DNA from: Hyphococcus aureus
Lineage (GTDB): Bacteria; Pseudomonadota; Alphaproteobacteria; Caulobacterales; Parvularculaceae
Direction: 5' to 3'
Assembly (NCBI RefSeq): GCF_042643165.1
Contig: NZ_JBHRSH010000001.1
Coordinates: 930,001-994,000, forward strand
Length of the DNA: 64,000 nt
The number at the start of each line of letters is the position of its first letter. The first letter of the stretch is position 1. Below the pieces are notes generated by a model, which ran no database searches, was not told the origin of the DNA, and saw only the letters and a program-made list of their open reading frames with translations. Both the position numbers and the translations under genes were made by a program. Below, piece by piece: positions 17,068-26,295 of the stretch.

Positions 17068-17223
17068 GTCTGCCTTTTCCGGCCGCGCCGTGATACAGGT
17101 CCGGCGCACCGAGAGCGCCGCCTCACAAAGTCGCGCGCACCCTCTATTTTTTATGTTTCACTATTGTGACAAAGGGGCGGATTTTGCCACAAGGCTGGTG
17201 GAAATCGTCAATTCACCAGAGAA

Positions 17224-18297
17224 ATGATCGCAAAGAAAGCGAACAGAGAAGTTATGATGACGGAAACAGACGGGCGCGCGCCCTCTCCCTTGCCGGCGGA
17301 TCACCCCCCGCTCGCCCCTTCGAAAATTGGCGTTCTGCTCGTCAATCTCGGCACGCCCGACGAACCGACGCCTGGCGCCGTGCGCCGCTATCTCAGCGAA
17401 TTTCTGAGCGACGAGCGCATTGTGGATCTGCCCCGCGCCTTGTGGCTGCCCATTCTGCATGGCGTCATTCTCAATGTCCGCCCAGCGGCGACAGCGCGCA
17501 ACTACGCCAAGATCTGGCGCAGCGAAAGCAATGAGAGCCCTTTGCGCTATTACACCCGCGCGCAGGCGGAAGGTCTCGCGGCGCGGCTGAACGGCGTCAC
17601 CGTGGATTGGGCCATGCGCTATGGAAATCCGTCCGTCGCCTCGCGCCTTGAGACGATGAAAGAGAGCGGATGCGAACGCATTCTCGTCATTCCGCTCTAT
17701 CCGCAATATTCCGCGACGACGACCGCCAGCGTCGCGGACGCCGTCTTCGACGCCGTCAAAGCCATGCGCTGGCAACCGGCGCTGCGCACCGCGCCAGCCT
17801 TTCACGACGAGCCGCATTATATCGAGGCGCTGGCCGCCGTGACGCGCCGTCATCTTGCCGCTCAGGATTTTGCGCCGGAGCGCGTGGTTATTTCTTTCCA
17901 TGGCCTGCCGCAGCGCTATTTCGATCTCGGCGATCCTTATCATTGCCATTGCGCCAAGACCGCGCGGCTCTTGCGGGCGAGAATGGGGTGGACGGAGGAT
18001 TTTGCGCCGCTGGCGTTCCAGTCGAAATTCGGACGGGAAAAATGGCTGGAGCCCGCAACGGAAGATACGATCAAACGCCTTGCCGGCGAGGGCGTGAAAA
18101 AGCTTGGCGTCATCATGCCGGGTTTTGTCGCCGACTGTATTGAGACCCTTGAAGAGATCGACATCGCCGGACGCGAGACCTTTACGGCGGCGGGCGGCGA
18201 GGCATTCACCGCCATCCCCTGCCTCAATGATGCGCCGGAAATGACCATGCTCCTCGAAACCATCGCTCGCCGCGAGACCGCGGGCTGGACCGCCTAA
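17224..18297 (+). CDS. hemH: Ferrochelatase
   Basis: A 357-aa enzyme that inserts Fe2+ into protoporphyrin IX, the last step of haem synthesis. Family signatures: KIGVLLVNLGTPDEPTPGAV, SPLRYYTRAQAEGL, VIPLYPQYSATTTAS, the metal-channel His in VISFHGLPQRYFDLGDPYHC, and VMPGFVADCIETLEEID with the catalytic Glu. FQSKFGREKWLEPATE is also conserved. Start at 17224 is kept; ATG at 17254 or 17257 (just before TETDGRAP) is equally possible because the first 30 residues are not conserved. Confidence 0.96.
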   Translation: MIAKKANREVMMTETDGRAPSPLPADHPPLAPSKIGVLLVNLGTPDEPTPGAVRRYLSEFLSDERIVDLPRALWLPILHGVILNVRPAATARNYAKIWRSESNESPLRYYTRAQAEGLAARLNGVTVDWAMRYGNPSVASRLETMKESGCERILVIPLYPQYSATTTASVADAVFDAVKAMRWQPALRTAPAFHDEPHYIEALAAVTRRHLAAQDFAPERVVISFHGLPQRYFDLGDPYHCHCAKTARLLRARMGWTEDFAPLAFQSKFGREKWLEPATEDTIKRLAGEGVKKLGVIMPGFVADCIETLEEIDIAGRETFTAAGGEAFTAIPCLNDAPEMTMLLETIARRETAGWTA

Positions 18298-18411
18298 CCG
18301 GTCCTCGTCCTGTCTTGCTGCCGCGGCGGCTCGCCGAGAGAACGCTTGCCACGGGGAAAAGCCGCGCCATCATGGGCTTTCCACCAGATCGCGAAACAAG
18401 GGGATCGCTGC

Positions 18412-19005
18412 ATGGAATTTCTTGATCCCGCCTTCTGGTCTTTTCTGTGGGACAGCGAGCGTTATGAGGCGCTGATCGAAGAGATGGGGCCATGGGCGCC
18501 GGTGATGGCGGTCGCCGCCATGGTCATTGTTTCCTTCCTGCCTCTGCCCGCTGAAACTGTGGCCGTCGCCAACGGCATGGTTTTCGGCCGCGCCGAAGGC
18601 TTCGTCCTCACATGGGTCGGCGCCATGATTGCGGCCGCGCTCGCTTTTCTCCTCGCCCGCACGATCGCCCGGCCGCTGGTCCATCGCTTCATGTCAGCGG
18701 AGCGTCTCACTCATTTCGAGCACGCCGTGAAAAAGCGCGGAACGCCTTTTTTACTCCTGATACGGATGATACCGCTGATCCCTTATACGGTGGTCAATTA
18801 CGGCTCCGGCGTGGCCCCGGTTCCGTTCCGCACGTTTTTATGGACGTCCGCCATCGGTATGGCGCCGCCGATCTACGCCTTTGTTTCCATCGGCGCGTTA
18901 ATGACCGACCAGCCATGGCTCGGCTGGATGATGCTCGGCGCGGCAATCCTGTTCGTATTGCTGCTCGGCTGGACAACCCGGCGGTGGTGGTCGAAAGAGG
19001 CTTAA
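18412..19005 (+). CDS. TVP38/TMEM64 (VTT domain) membrane protein
   Basis: ATG at 18412 follows AAGGGG. The 197-aa integral membrane protein has the VTT/SNARE-associated (DedA-like) pattern: LPLPAETVAVANGMVFG, GAMIAAALAFLLARTIARP, and FLLLIRMIPLIPYTVVNYGSG with the conserved Arg/Pro re-entrant segment. Relatives are implicated in lipid scrambling and undecaprenyl-phosphate recycling. Function here is unknown. Its stop overlaps the convergent threonine aldolase stop by four bases. Confidence 0.87.
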   Translation: MEFLDPAFWSFLWDSERYEALIEEMGPWAPVMAVAAMVIVSFLPLPAETVAVANGMVFGRAEGFVLTWVGAMIAAALAFLLARTIARPLVHRFMSAERLTHFEHAVKKRGTPFLLLIRMIPLIPYTVVNYGSGVAPVPFRTFLWTSAIGMAPPIYAFVSIGALMTDQPWLGWMMLGAAILFVLLLGWTTRRWWSKEA

Positions 19006-20048
19006 TCGCAGACTTTTCTGACACGCTCTAAAAACTCGTCCACTTCTTCCTCAGTCGTTCGAAACGAACAGATGAGCCGGTGGCCGCGCCCGTCCGCCGG
19101 ATCGCCGGGCGTGATCCAGGGATAGAAAATATCGCCGCCGTCGCGGAGTTTATCCGCAACGCCATCCGGAAAGGTCACGAAAAGCTCGTTGATATCCGTT
19201 GGATACATGATCGAGACGCCATTAATCGCAGCAAGGCCGGAGGAGAGCCGTTGCGCCATGGCGTTCGCATGGGACGCCAGCTTCAGCCACAGTCCGTCTT
19301 CGAGATAAGCGTCGAACTGCGCCGCGATAAAACGCATTTTCGACCACAGATGACCGGCGCGCTTGCGCATGAATTCAAAATCCATGGCCCGGTGACGGTC
19401 GAAGAAGATCACCGCCTCCGCCGCAATACATCCGTTTTTGGTGCCCCCGAAGCAAAGGACGTCAACGCCAGCCTTCCAGGTCAGTTCCGCAGGACTGGCG
19501 CCGGACGCAGCGACCGCGTTGGAGAAACGCGCGCCATCCATATGCACGGACAAGCCCGCCTCGCACGCGGCGGCGCAAACCACAGACGTTTCATCTACGG
19601 AATAACGCGTCCCGCATTCGGTTCCCTGGGTCAGCGACAAGGCGCTCGCGGGGGCGCCATGGGGCGGGCGGTGAGGAAATCCTTTTAATGTCTTGCGGAT
19701 TGCATCGGCGCTCAGCTTGCCGTTCTCGCCGGCAATGGGAAGCAGCTTGGCGCCGCCGGTGAAAAACTCCGGCCCGGCGCATTCATCCATCTGCACATGG
19801 CTTTCCTCATGACACAGCACCATGCCGTAAGGCGGCGTCATCACCGAAAGCGCAAGACCGTTCGCAGCCCCGCCGGTCGCCACAAAATAAACCGCACAAT
19901 CGCGTTCAAAGATTTCAGCGAACTTCGCCTCCACCTTTTTTGTCAGCGTGTCCCCGCCATAGCCGGGAGCTGCGCCATCATTCGCGCGTATAATGGCGTC
20001 CAGAATTTCAGGGGCGGCGCCCGCCCAATTGTCCGATGCAAAACTCAT
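19002..20048 (-). CDS. ltaE: Low-specificity L-threonine aldolase
   Basis: A 348-aa fold-type I PLP enzyme that splits threonine or allo-threonine to glycine and acetaldehyde. The N-terminal FASDNWAGAAPEIL, the TGGAANGLAL phosphate region, VHMDGARFSNAV (PLP-ring Asp) and the Schiff-base Lys in CFGGTKNG are all present. The ATG overlaps the stop of the upstream HAD phosphatase gene by four bases (20045-20048), so they form a two-gene operon. Length is usual for the short bacterial aldolases. Confidence 0.92.
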   Translation of the reverse strand: MSFASDNWAGAAPEILDAIIRANDGAAPGYGGDTLTKKVEAKFAEIFERDCAVYFVATGGAANGLALSVMTPPYGMVLCHEESHVQMDECAGPEFFTGGAKLLPIAGENGKLSADAIRKTLKGFPHRPPHGAPASALSLTQGTECGTRYSVDETSVVCAAACEAGLSVHMDGARFSNAVAASGASPAELTWKAGVDVLCFGGTKNGCIAAEAVIFFDRHRAMDFEFMRKRAGHLWSKMRFIAAQFDAYLEDGLWLKLASHANAMAQRLSSGLAAINGVSIMYPTDINELFVTFPDGVADKLRDGGDIFYPWITPGDPADGRGHRLICSFRTTEEEVDEFLERVRKVCD

Positions 20049-20767
20049 AAGGCTGAGTGTTCGGTGTTCTGATAAAGCGCGTCAAGTTGATCCGTGAAAT
20101 CGGCGAAATTTTTTGCAAGCTGCGCCGCTCCGACATTGAGGAGCCGCTCCCCATGGCCATCGAAAATATGACCGCCGCCAAGAAACCCCCAAACGGTCAT
20201 ACCCGCTGCGACACCGGCTTTGACCCCGTTTTCACTGTCTTCAAGAACCAGGCACCGTGCGGGATCGACGTCGAGCCTTTCCGCTGCATAGAGGAAAATA
20301 TCCGGCGCCGGCTTACCATGGGCGACAAGATCGGCGGAATAAACATGCGGGTGCGCCAGATCGTAAAGCCCGGTCCGTTCAAGCTTCGACGTCAGAAAAT
20401 GCGCGCGCGAGGATGAAGCGACGCCAATCGCGCGCGCATAGAGCCGCGCCTTTTTAAGCGCAACATCAGCGCCAGCGACCGCCGTCAGCAAGTGCCGCTC
20501 GCGACGGCGGCCTTCCAGAATCTGCTCTTCAAAACCTTCCGGCGCGTTGCGGTCATGGGCCTTGCGATAATCATCGCGCAGCGCATCGAAAAACGCGCGG
20601 TCATGGAGACCTACAAATTTGCGCACATAGTCTTCAGGCGAATAAAAAATCCCGAACGCCTCAAGCGCAGTGCGCTCCCCCTTGATCGAGAGCACCTCTG
20701 AATCGACCAGCACGCCATCACAATCAAAGATAATAGCGTCGAAAGAAATTCCCGTTTGAGGCGTCAT
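20045..20767 (-). CDS. HAD superfamily hydrolase, phosphatase/mutase-like
   Basis: A 240-aa cytoplasmic HAD phosphatase with the four classical motifs: nucleophile DxD in IIFDCDGVLVDSE near residue 15, the motif II Ser in GVASSSRAHF, the motif III Lys in GKPAPDIFL, and motif IV LVLEDSENGVKAG. The helical cap after motif I places it with phosphoglycolate phosphatase and beta-phosphoglucomutase relatives. The substrate cannot be read from the sequence. It is coupled to the threonine aldolase downstream. Confidence 0.88.
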   Translation of the reverse strand: MTPQTGISFDAIIFDCDGVLVDSEVLSIKGERTALEAFGIFYSPEDYVRKFVGLHDRAFFDALRDDYRKAHDRNAPEGFEEQILEGRRRERHLLTAVAGADVALKKARLYARAIGVASSSRAHFLTSKLERTGLYDLAHPHVYSADLVAHGKPAPDIFLYAAERLDVDPARCLVLEDSENGVKAGVAAGMTVWGFLGGGHIFDGHGERLLNVGAAQLAKNFADFTDQLDALYQNTEHSAL

Positions 20768-20951
20768 GACCGATATTTCATCTTTTCTGCGTGAGCCGCT
20801 TGTCTATTGGGAAAACACCGTAAACGCCATGGCTGACTGACCCATAAAAATGTTTTTGCGGAACTCTCCATCAGCGCAACCGTTTGCGCTCCATCGCCGG
20901 GGGCGCAGCGCGTCTGCACCCACCATCGGTGTCAGAACATAGGAGTTAGCC

Positions 20952-21422
20952 ATGCGTAAGAGTTTGATTATCGCAACGGGAATTGGCGCCGCGCTGGCGG
21001 TCACTGCTGTTGGCGCCGCGATGACAGGCGCGTTTGAAGATGAAAGCGCGCAAACCGCCGCATTTGAAGCCGATAGCGCCGTCGTCGCCAGTGAGCCCCG
21101 CAACTGCCGCAGCTTCGCGACTGCGGAAACCGGCTTTGATCCGGCGACGACCCCCGTTCCGGTGCAGCAGGACGCGGGCAATAAACAGGTGCTCAAAGGC
21201 ACGGCCGTGGGCGCCGCAATTGGCGCGGTCGCCGGTGAAGTGATTGGCGATAAGGCCGGCTATGGCGCAGCCGCAGGCGCCGCAGCGGGCGCCGCAGGCG
21301 GTCAGGCGGTGAAAGCCGACAAGCAGCAAAAGGCCGATGCGCGCTATGCGCAGGAGAGCGCTTACTATCAGCAGCAAAAAACCGCCTATGACGCGGCGCT
21401 GGCCGAATGTCTCGCTGACTAG
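20952..21422 (+). CDS. Glycine-zipper exported protein
   Basis: A 156-aa protein with an N-terminal hydrophobic signal (LIIATGIGAALAVTAVGAA). The core is a glycine-zipper membrane segment: VGAAIGAVAGEVIGDKAG, then a GAAAGAAAG run near residues 90-120. A charged Gln/Lys/Tyr-rich tail with a late Cys follows (ALAECLAD). A second Cys lies near residue 52 in RNCRSFATAETGF. Such Gly-zipper proteins sit in the outer membrane or periplasm of many Proteobacteria, often stress-induced. A strong terminator follows, so it is a single-gene unit. Confidence 0.8.
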   Translation: MRKSLIIATGIGAALAVTAVGAAMTGAFEDESAQTAAFEADSAVVASEPRNCRSFATAETGFDPATTPVPVQQDAGNKQVLKGTAVGAAIGAVAGEVIGDKAGYGAAAGAAAGAAGGQAVKADKQQKADARYAQESAYYQQQKTAYDAALAECLAD

Positions 21423-21444
21423 ACTATAACCACCCAACGCTGAA

Positions 21445-21477
21445 AGCCGGTCGCGCCTCAACGCGGCTGGCTTTTTT
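21445..21477 (+). terminator. Strong intrinsic terminator after the glycine-zipper gene
   Basis: An 11-bp stem (21445-21455 with 21462-21472, two G-T pairs) with a CCTCAA loop is followed directly by six T. It begins 22 bases after the stop codon. Confidence 0.9.
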
Positions 21478-21656
21478 GTCGCCGGTTCTAGTCATTCAAG
21501 CCCTGCGCCCCCCGCGTGTGAGTCTTCAGCACGCCTCGCCTTTAAGGCGCGCACGTCAACGAAACTTCATGCTCGCGGCGCCGCTTTTCCTTGAAAACAG
21601 CCCCTAAAAAGAGGGATAGTGCCGCGAAGTAAGGGACTTTGCGTTAGGGGCGGACC

Positions 21657-23399
21657 ATGCGGGTAGGAATTTTATTGGGCGCGAGCGCGGCGGCGCTGAT
21701 CATGAGTGCGGGCGCCGACGCCCGCAAGGACAAGGATTACCGCGCCGACACGCAAGCCCCGGCGCAGAATATTGAACGGGACGTCAAGGCGCAGGTGAAG
21801 GCGCGCCTACGCGACCGCCTGGGACCAGCGGCGCCCGCCTTCCATCAGGGACGTGAGGTCAGGAGCTTTGACGGCTCGGGCAATAACCGCCGCGACCCGT
21901 CCGCCGGCGCCGCCTTTTCACAGCTGATCCGGATGATGCCCAACGACTATTCAGACGGAATTTCCGGCATGTCGGGCCCGTTGCGCAAAAGCCCACGGGA
22001 AATCTCCAATATTGTCGTCGATCAGGCTGGCCAATCCTATCCGAACCCGTTCGGCACCAGCGACTTCCTGTGGCAGTGGGGACAGTTCATCGATCATGAT
22101 TTTGCGCTGGGCGACGGCGTTAAATCGGACGACCGCTCGCATGACATTCCCGTTCCCCTGGGCGATGCGCATTTCGATCCGTTCTCCGAAGGGAACAAAT
22201 GGATCCGGTTCGACCGCGCCATTTTCGACGAAGAGACGGGCACCGATCTTTCCAATCCACGCGAGCAGATGAACGAGATCACCTCCTGGCTCGACGGATC
22301 GCAAGTTTACGGCTCCAGCAACGAACGCGCGGCGGCGCTGCGCGCCAATGACGGCACAGGCCGCCTGAAAACCAGCGCCGGCGATCTATTGCCCTTCAAC
22401 ACAAGCCTTCTTCCAAACGCCAATGAAGGACCGATTGATCCGGCGGACCTGTTTGTCGCCGGCGATGTACGCTCAAACGAGCAGGTGGGGCTGACCGTCA
22501 TGCACACGCTGTTTGTGCGTGAGCATAATCGCTGGGCCGATCATATCCGGCGTACGCGGCCGTGGCTTTCAGGCGACGACGTTTTTCAGGCCGCGCGGCG
22601 CATGGTGATCGCGGAAATCCAGATCATCACCTATGACGAATTTCTCCCCGCCCTGATCGGCAAGCGCCCCCTACCGCGCTATGGCGGTTACACGCCCGGC
22701 GATCCGGGTCTTTTCACCGAATTTTCCGGGGCCGCCTGGCGCCTTGGCCATACGCTGATCAATGCCCGGATCATGCGCGTCAATCGGCGCGGCAATGAAA
22801 TCCCTGCGGGCCACCTGCCCCTGCGCGACGCGTTTTTCAACGCGCCCTTGCTCCTGAAAAAACGCAATGACATCGATCCGGTTCTGCGCGGACTCGCTGC
22901 GCAAGAAAGCCAGACCTATGATAACATGATTGTTGATGATCTCAGAAACTTTCTCTTCGGACCGCCGGGCGCAGGCGGTTTCGATCTCGCCTCGCTGAAT
23001 ATCCAGCGCGGTCGCGATCGCGGCCTGCCCTGCCTCAACGATGTGCGCAAAGCCATCGGGTTGAAGCCGCATAAGGATTTCGACGACATCACCTCAGACC
23101 CTGCACTGCAGGAAAAATTGCGCCTCGCCTATGGCGATGTGGATGAAGTCGATCTGTGGGTCGGCGGCATTTCCGAGGACGCCCTCGCGCGTCAGGGCTC
23201 GCAGCTTGGCGAAACATTCCGCGCGATTGTCGTGATGCAGTTTTCGGCGCTGCGCGATCATGACCGCTTCTGGTGGGAGCGCGACCTGACCCGCGTGGAA
23301 CAGAATATGGTCAAGAAAACCACGCTCGCGGACGTCATTTTACGGAACACGTCGATCAAACGCCGCGAGATTCCGAAAAACGTGTTTTACGTGGATTGA
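21657..23399 (+). CDS. Animal-type haem peroxidase, exported
   Basis: A 580-aa protein with a signal peptide (LLGASAAALIMSAGADA). The rest is a full animal haem peroxidase domain (peroxinectin/myeloperoxidase superfamily). Seen: D146-H147 in WGQFIDHDFAL (distal His and ester-linked Asp), catalytic R272 in VRSNEQVGLTVMHTLF, FVREHNRWA, and proximal H365 in AWRLGHTLIN. Near the end is LNIQRGRDRGLPCLNDVR, the family signature. The domain is complete, so activity with H2O2 is likely. Such peroxidases are sparse in bacteria and their substrates mostly unknown. The gene stands alone with a 180-base leader region. Confidence 0.93.
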   Translation: MRVGILLGASAAALIMSAGADARKDKDYRADTQAPAQNIERDVKAQVKARLRDRLGPAAPAFHQGREVRSFDGSGNNRRDPSAGAAFSQLIRMMPNDYSDGISGMSGPLRKSPREISNIVVDQAGQSYPNPFGTSDFLWQWGQFIDHDFALGDGVKSDDRSHDIPVPLGDAHFDPFSEGNKWIRFDRAIFDEETGTDLSNPREQMNEITSWLDGSQVYGSSNERAAALRANDGTGRLKTSAGDLLPFNTSLLPNANEGPIDPADLFVAGDVRSNEQVGLTVMHTLFVREHNRWADHIRRTRPWLSGDDVFQAARRMVIAEIQIITYDEFLPALIGKRPLPRYGGYTPGDPGLFTEFSGAAWRLGHTLINARIMRVNRRGNEIPAGHLPLRDAFFNAPLLLKKRNDIDPVLRGLAAQESQTYDNMIVDDLRNFLFGPPGAGGFDLASLNIQRGRDRGLPCLNDVRKAIGLKPHKDFDDITSDPALQEKLRLAYGDVDEVDLWVGGISEDALARQGSQLGETFRAIVVMQFSALRDHDRFWWERDLTRVEQNMVKKTTLADVILRNTSIKRREIPKNVFYVD

Positions 23400-23406
23400 T
23401 CAACGC

Positions 23407-23808
23407 TCACGAAGCTGGAAGATTGATCTGCCACGAGACGCCGAAACGGTCCGACACCCAGGCGAATTTTTCGCTGAAGCCATAATTGTCCGGAGGCATC
23501 ATCACTTTCCCGTCTGCCGACAGGGCGGCGAATGCTGAGTCCAAAGCCACTTCAGTTTCCACATCGACGAAGATGGACATGGACGGAGTGAAGGTGAAGT
23601 CATGCACGGGCGGCGTGTCATTGAGGATGAAGCGCTGGCCGCCCAGCAGCATTTCAGCAAATTTGATCTGGCCCTTCATGGCCTCGTTTTCGTCACCATA
23701 GCGCTCGACGGAAACAATCTCGGCGCTGGCGAAAGTCTTTTCATAAAGCGAAAGCGCTTTTTCTGCGTCGCCGACAAACATCAAAAAAGCGCGGGCGGTT
23801 TCAGTCAT
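23407..23808 (-). CDS. VOC family protein (PhnB-like)
   Basis: A 133-aa vicinal-oxygen-chelate-fold protein: FLMFVGDAEKALSLYEKTF at the N-terminus, FAEMLLGGQRFILNDTPP in the middle and a C-terminal FAWVSDRFGVSWQINL. These match PhnB/3-demethylubiquinone-methyltransferase-like VOC proteins (PF06983), which are usually not proven enzymes. Metal ligands are not obvious. The stop converges with the peroxidase stop, eight bases away. Confidence 0.85.
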   Translation of the reverse strand: MTETARAFLMFVGDAEKALSLYEKTFASAEIVSVERYGDENEAMKGQIKFAEMLLGGQRFILNDTPPVHDFTFTPSMSIFVDVETEVALDSAFAALSADGKVMMPPDNYGFSEKFAWVSDRFGVSWQINLPAS

Positions 23809-23840
23809 GGTTTATCCCTTCTCCTTGGACGGCTTCTTAT

Positions 23841-23872
23841 AACAAAAAGGGCCCCGAATGGGGCCCTTTTCT
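23841..23872 (-). terminator. Intrinsic terminator of the pyrophosphatase gene
   Basis: GGGCCCC (23849-23855) pairs with GGGGCCC (23860-23866) around GAAT. It is flanked by A-runs on the left and T-runs on the right, so it can act in both directions. Read leftward it lies 27 bases after the hppA stop and ends in TTTTTGTT. Confidence 0.88.
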
Positions 23873-23892
23873 TTTCGTCTATGTTGTACCGC

Positions 23893-26037
23893 TTAACCGG
23901 CGAGCGCCGCGAGAAGCAGAAGCGCAACGATATTGGTGATCTTGATCATCGGGTTTACCGCCGGGCCCGCCGTATCCTTGTATGGGTCGCCCACCGTATC
24001 GCCGGTCACCGCGGCTTTGTGGGCTTCGGAACCCTTACCGCCGTGATGGCCGTCTTCGATATATTTCTTGGCGTTGTCCCAGGCGCCGCCGCCGGCCGTC
24101 ATGGAGATGGCGACGAAGAGGCCGGTGACGATGACGCCGATCAGCATGGCGCCGACCGCGGACAAGGCCGCGACTTTCCCGGCGACCGCCAGCACGACAA
24201 AGTAGACGACGAGCGGGGACAGGATCGGCAGCATTGACGGCACGACCATTTCCTTGATCGCAGCGCCCGTCAGCATATTCACCGCGCGCGCATAGTCCGG
24301 CTTTTCGGTGCCCTGCATGATGCCCGGCTTTTCTTTGAACTGGCGGCGCACTTCCTCAACGATAGCGCCCGCTGCGCGGCCGACAGCCTGCATGGCGATG
24401 CCGCCGAAGAGGTAAGGCAACAGGCCGCCAATCAGAAGGCCCGCAATCACATAGGGGTTAGACAGCGAGAAGGTCAGCTCCGTCATGCCTTTGAAATAAG
24501 GATGCACGGTGGAGCCGGGCGCATTGGCGAGCGTGATGAAGTGCTCAATATCCTTGGTGTAGGCTGCAAACAGCACTAGCGCGCCAAGGCCCGCCGAACC
24601 GATTGCATAGCCCTTGGTGACGGCTTTGGTCGTGTTGCCGACAGCGTCGAGGGCGTCGGTGGTGTCGCGGACTGAACCTTCAAGGCCCGACATTTCCGCG
24701 ATGCCGCCCGCATTGTCCGTAACCGGACCAAAGGCGTCGAGAGCGACAATCATGCCGGCGAGCGCAAGCATGGTCGTCACCGCCGTCGCAATGCCGAAAA
24801 GGCCTGCGAGATTATAGGCGGTGACAATCGCCACAACGATGACGATCGCCGGCAGCGCCGTCGCCTCCATGGAGACAGCAAGGCCCTGAATGACGTTGGT
24901 GCCGTGACCGGACTCCGACGATTTCGCCACTGACTTCACCGGACGATAGGCGGTGCCGGTGTAATATTCGGTGATCCAGACGATGAGACCCGTAACGACA
25001 AGGCCAAGCACACCGCAAAGAAACAGCGAGAGGCCGGTGAAGGGCGCGCCCTGTTCCGTCTGGCCGATGGTTTCAGAAAAACCGAACATCTGGAACGTCA
25101 CGATCCCGACCGCGACAAGCGAAGTCAGGCCAGTGACTATAAGGCCTTTGTAAAGCGCTCCCATGATGTTCGTGGAGCCTTTACCGAGCTTCACAAAGAA
25201 CGTGCCGGCGATAGAGGTCAGGATGCAGACCGCGCCGATGGCGAGCGGGTAGAACATGAACTGCGCAGCGTCGGCGGTAAAAAGGATCGAACCCAGCACC
25301 ATCGTCGCCGCAACGGTGACGACATAGGTTTCGAAAAGGTCGGCGGCCATGCCAGCGCAATCGCCCACATTATCGCCGACATTGTCAGCGATCGTCGCCG
25401 GGTTGCGTGGATCGTCTTCGGGAATGCCGGCTTCAACCTTGCCGACCATGTCGCCGCCAACGTCTGCGCCCTTGGTGAAGATGCCGCCGCCGAGACGCGC
25501 GAACACGGAGATGAGCGACGCGCCAAGCGACAGGGCAATCAGGCCGTTCACTACCGAACGGCTTTCAGGCGCATGGCCCATGCCGACGGTGAGGATCGCG
25601 TAATAGGAAACAAGCCCGAGCAATGCGAGGCCGGCGACAAGCATGCCGGTGATCGCGCCTGCGTCAAACGCAACGGAAAGACCTTTTTGGAGGCTCTCGC
25701 TTGCCGCCTGCGTTGTGCGCACATTCGCGCGCACGGAAACAAGCATGCCGATGAACCCGGCGGCGCCAGAAAGAACCGCGCCAATCGCGAAACCGAACGC
25801 CGGAACAAAATCGAGTTTGAAAGCGAGCAGAAGAACGATGAACACAACCGCGCCTGCGATAGCGATGGTTGTGTATTGTTTGTTGAGATAGGCCTGCGCG
25901 CCTTCCTGAATAGCGGCGGCGATTTCTCTCATGCGGTCGGTGCCTGTGGGCAGCGACAAGACCTTATTGGCGGTGAATGCGCCGTAAGCGATGGCAAGCA
26001 AGCCGGCCCCAATGACCAGCCAAAGCGCTAAGCTCAT
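23893..26037 (-). CDS. hppA: Membrane-bound proton-pumping pyrophosphatase
   Basis: A 714-aa polytopic protein with about 16 membrane segments that couples pyrophosphate hydrolysis to ion transport. The substrate loops are intact: GADVGGDMVGKVEAGIPEDD, NPATIADNVGDNVGDCAGMA and, near the C-terminus, DTVGDPYKDTAGPAVNP. The cation-control segment reads GNTTKAVTKGYAIGSAG. A Lys at this position (GNTTKA rather than GNTTAA) is characteristic of the K+-independent H+-PPases. AGGAGAGG lies 8 bases before the ATG. Monocistronic, with its own terminator. Confidence 0.96.
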   Translation of the reverse strand: MSLALWLVIGAGLLAIAYGAFTANKVLSLPTGTDRMREIAAAIQEGAQAYLNKQYTTIAIAGAVVFIVLLLAFKLDFVPAFGFAIGAVLSGAAGFIGMLVSVRANVRTTQAASESLQKGLSVAFDAGAITGMLVAGLALLGLVSYYAILTVGMGHAPESRSVVNGLIALSLGASLISVFARLGGGIFTKGADVGGDMVGKVEAGIPEDDPRNPATIADNVGDNVGDCAGMAADLFETYVVTVAATMVLGSILFTADAAQFMFYPLAIGAVCILTSIAGTFFVKLGKGSTNIMGALYKGLIVTGLTSLVAVGIVTFQMFGFSETIGQTEQGAPFTGLSLFLCGVLGLVVTGLIVWITEYYTGTAYRPVKSVAKSSESGHGTNVIQGLAVSMEATALPAIVIVVAIVTAYNLAGLFGIATAVTTMLALAGMIVALDAFGPVTDNAGGIAEMSGLEGSVRDTTDALDAVGNTTKAVTKGYAIGSAGLGALVLFAAYTKDIEHFITLANAPGSTVHPYFKGMTELTFSLSNPYVIAGLLIGGLLPYLFGGIAMQAVGRAAGAIVEEVRRQFKEKPGIMQGTEKPDYARAVNMLTGAAIKEMVVPSMLPILSPLVVYFVVLAVAGKVAALSAVGAMLIGVIVTGLFVAISMTAGGGAWDNAKKYIEDGHHGGKGSEAHKAAVTGDTVGDPYKDTAGPAVNPMIKITNIVALLLLAALAG

Positions 26038-26295
26038 GTCTTAACCTCTCCTGAAAAAATTTTTCTTGATTGATGGCCGCCGGCATGGCCGCAGCAACGG
26101 GATGGACTCCCCGCGCGCGCTTCAACCAGCCCCCTAGTTGATGTCGGCGCGAAACCTGACAAAGCCCTTGGGCAAAATCAACTAAAAGTTACAAGGGCGA
26201 GACGCAGCACAGCCCGCCGGGGTCGGATCCGGGGGCTGGGGAATAAACAATGGAGATTTCCATGTGCGCCGGAGAAAGAGCGCAAACAAGAAATC

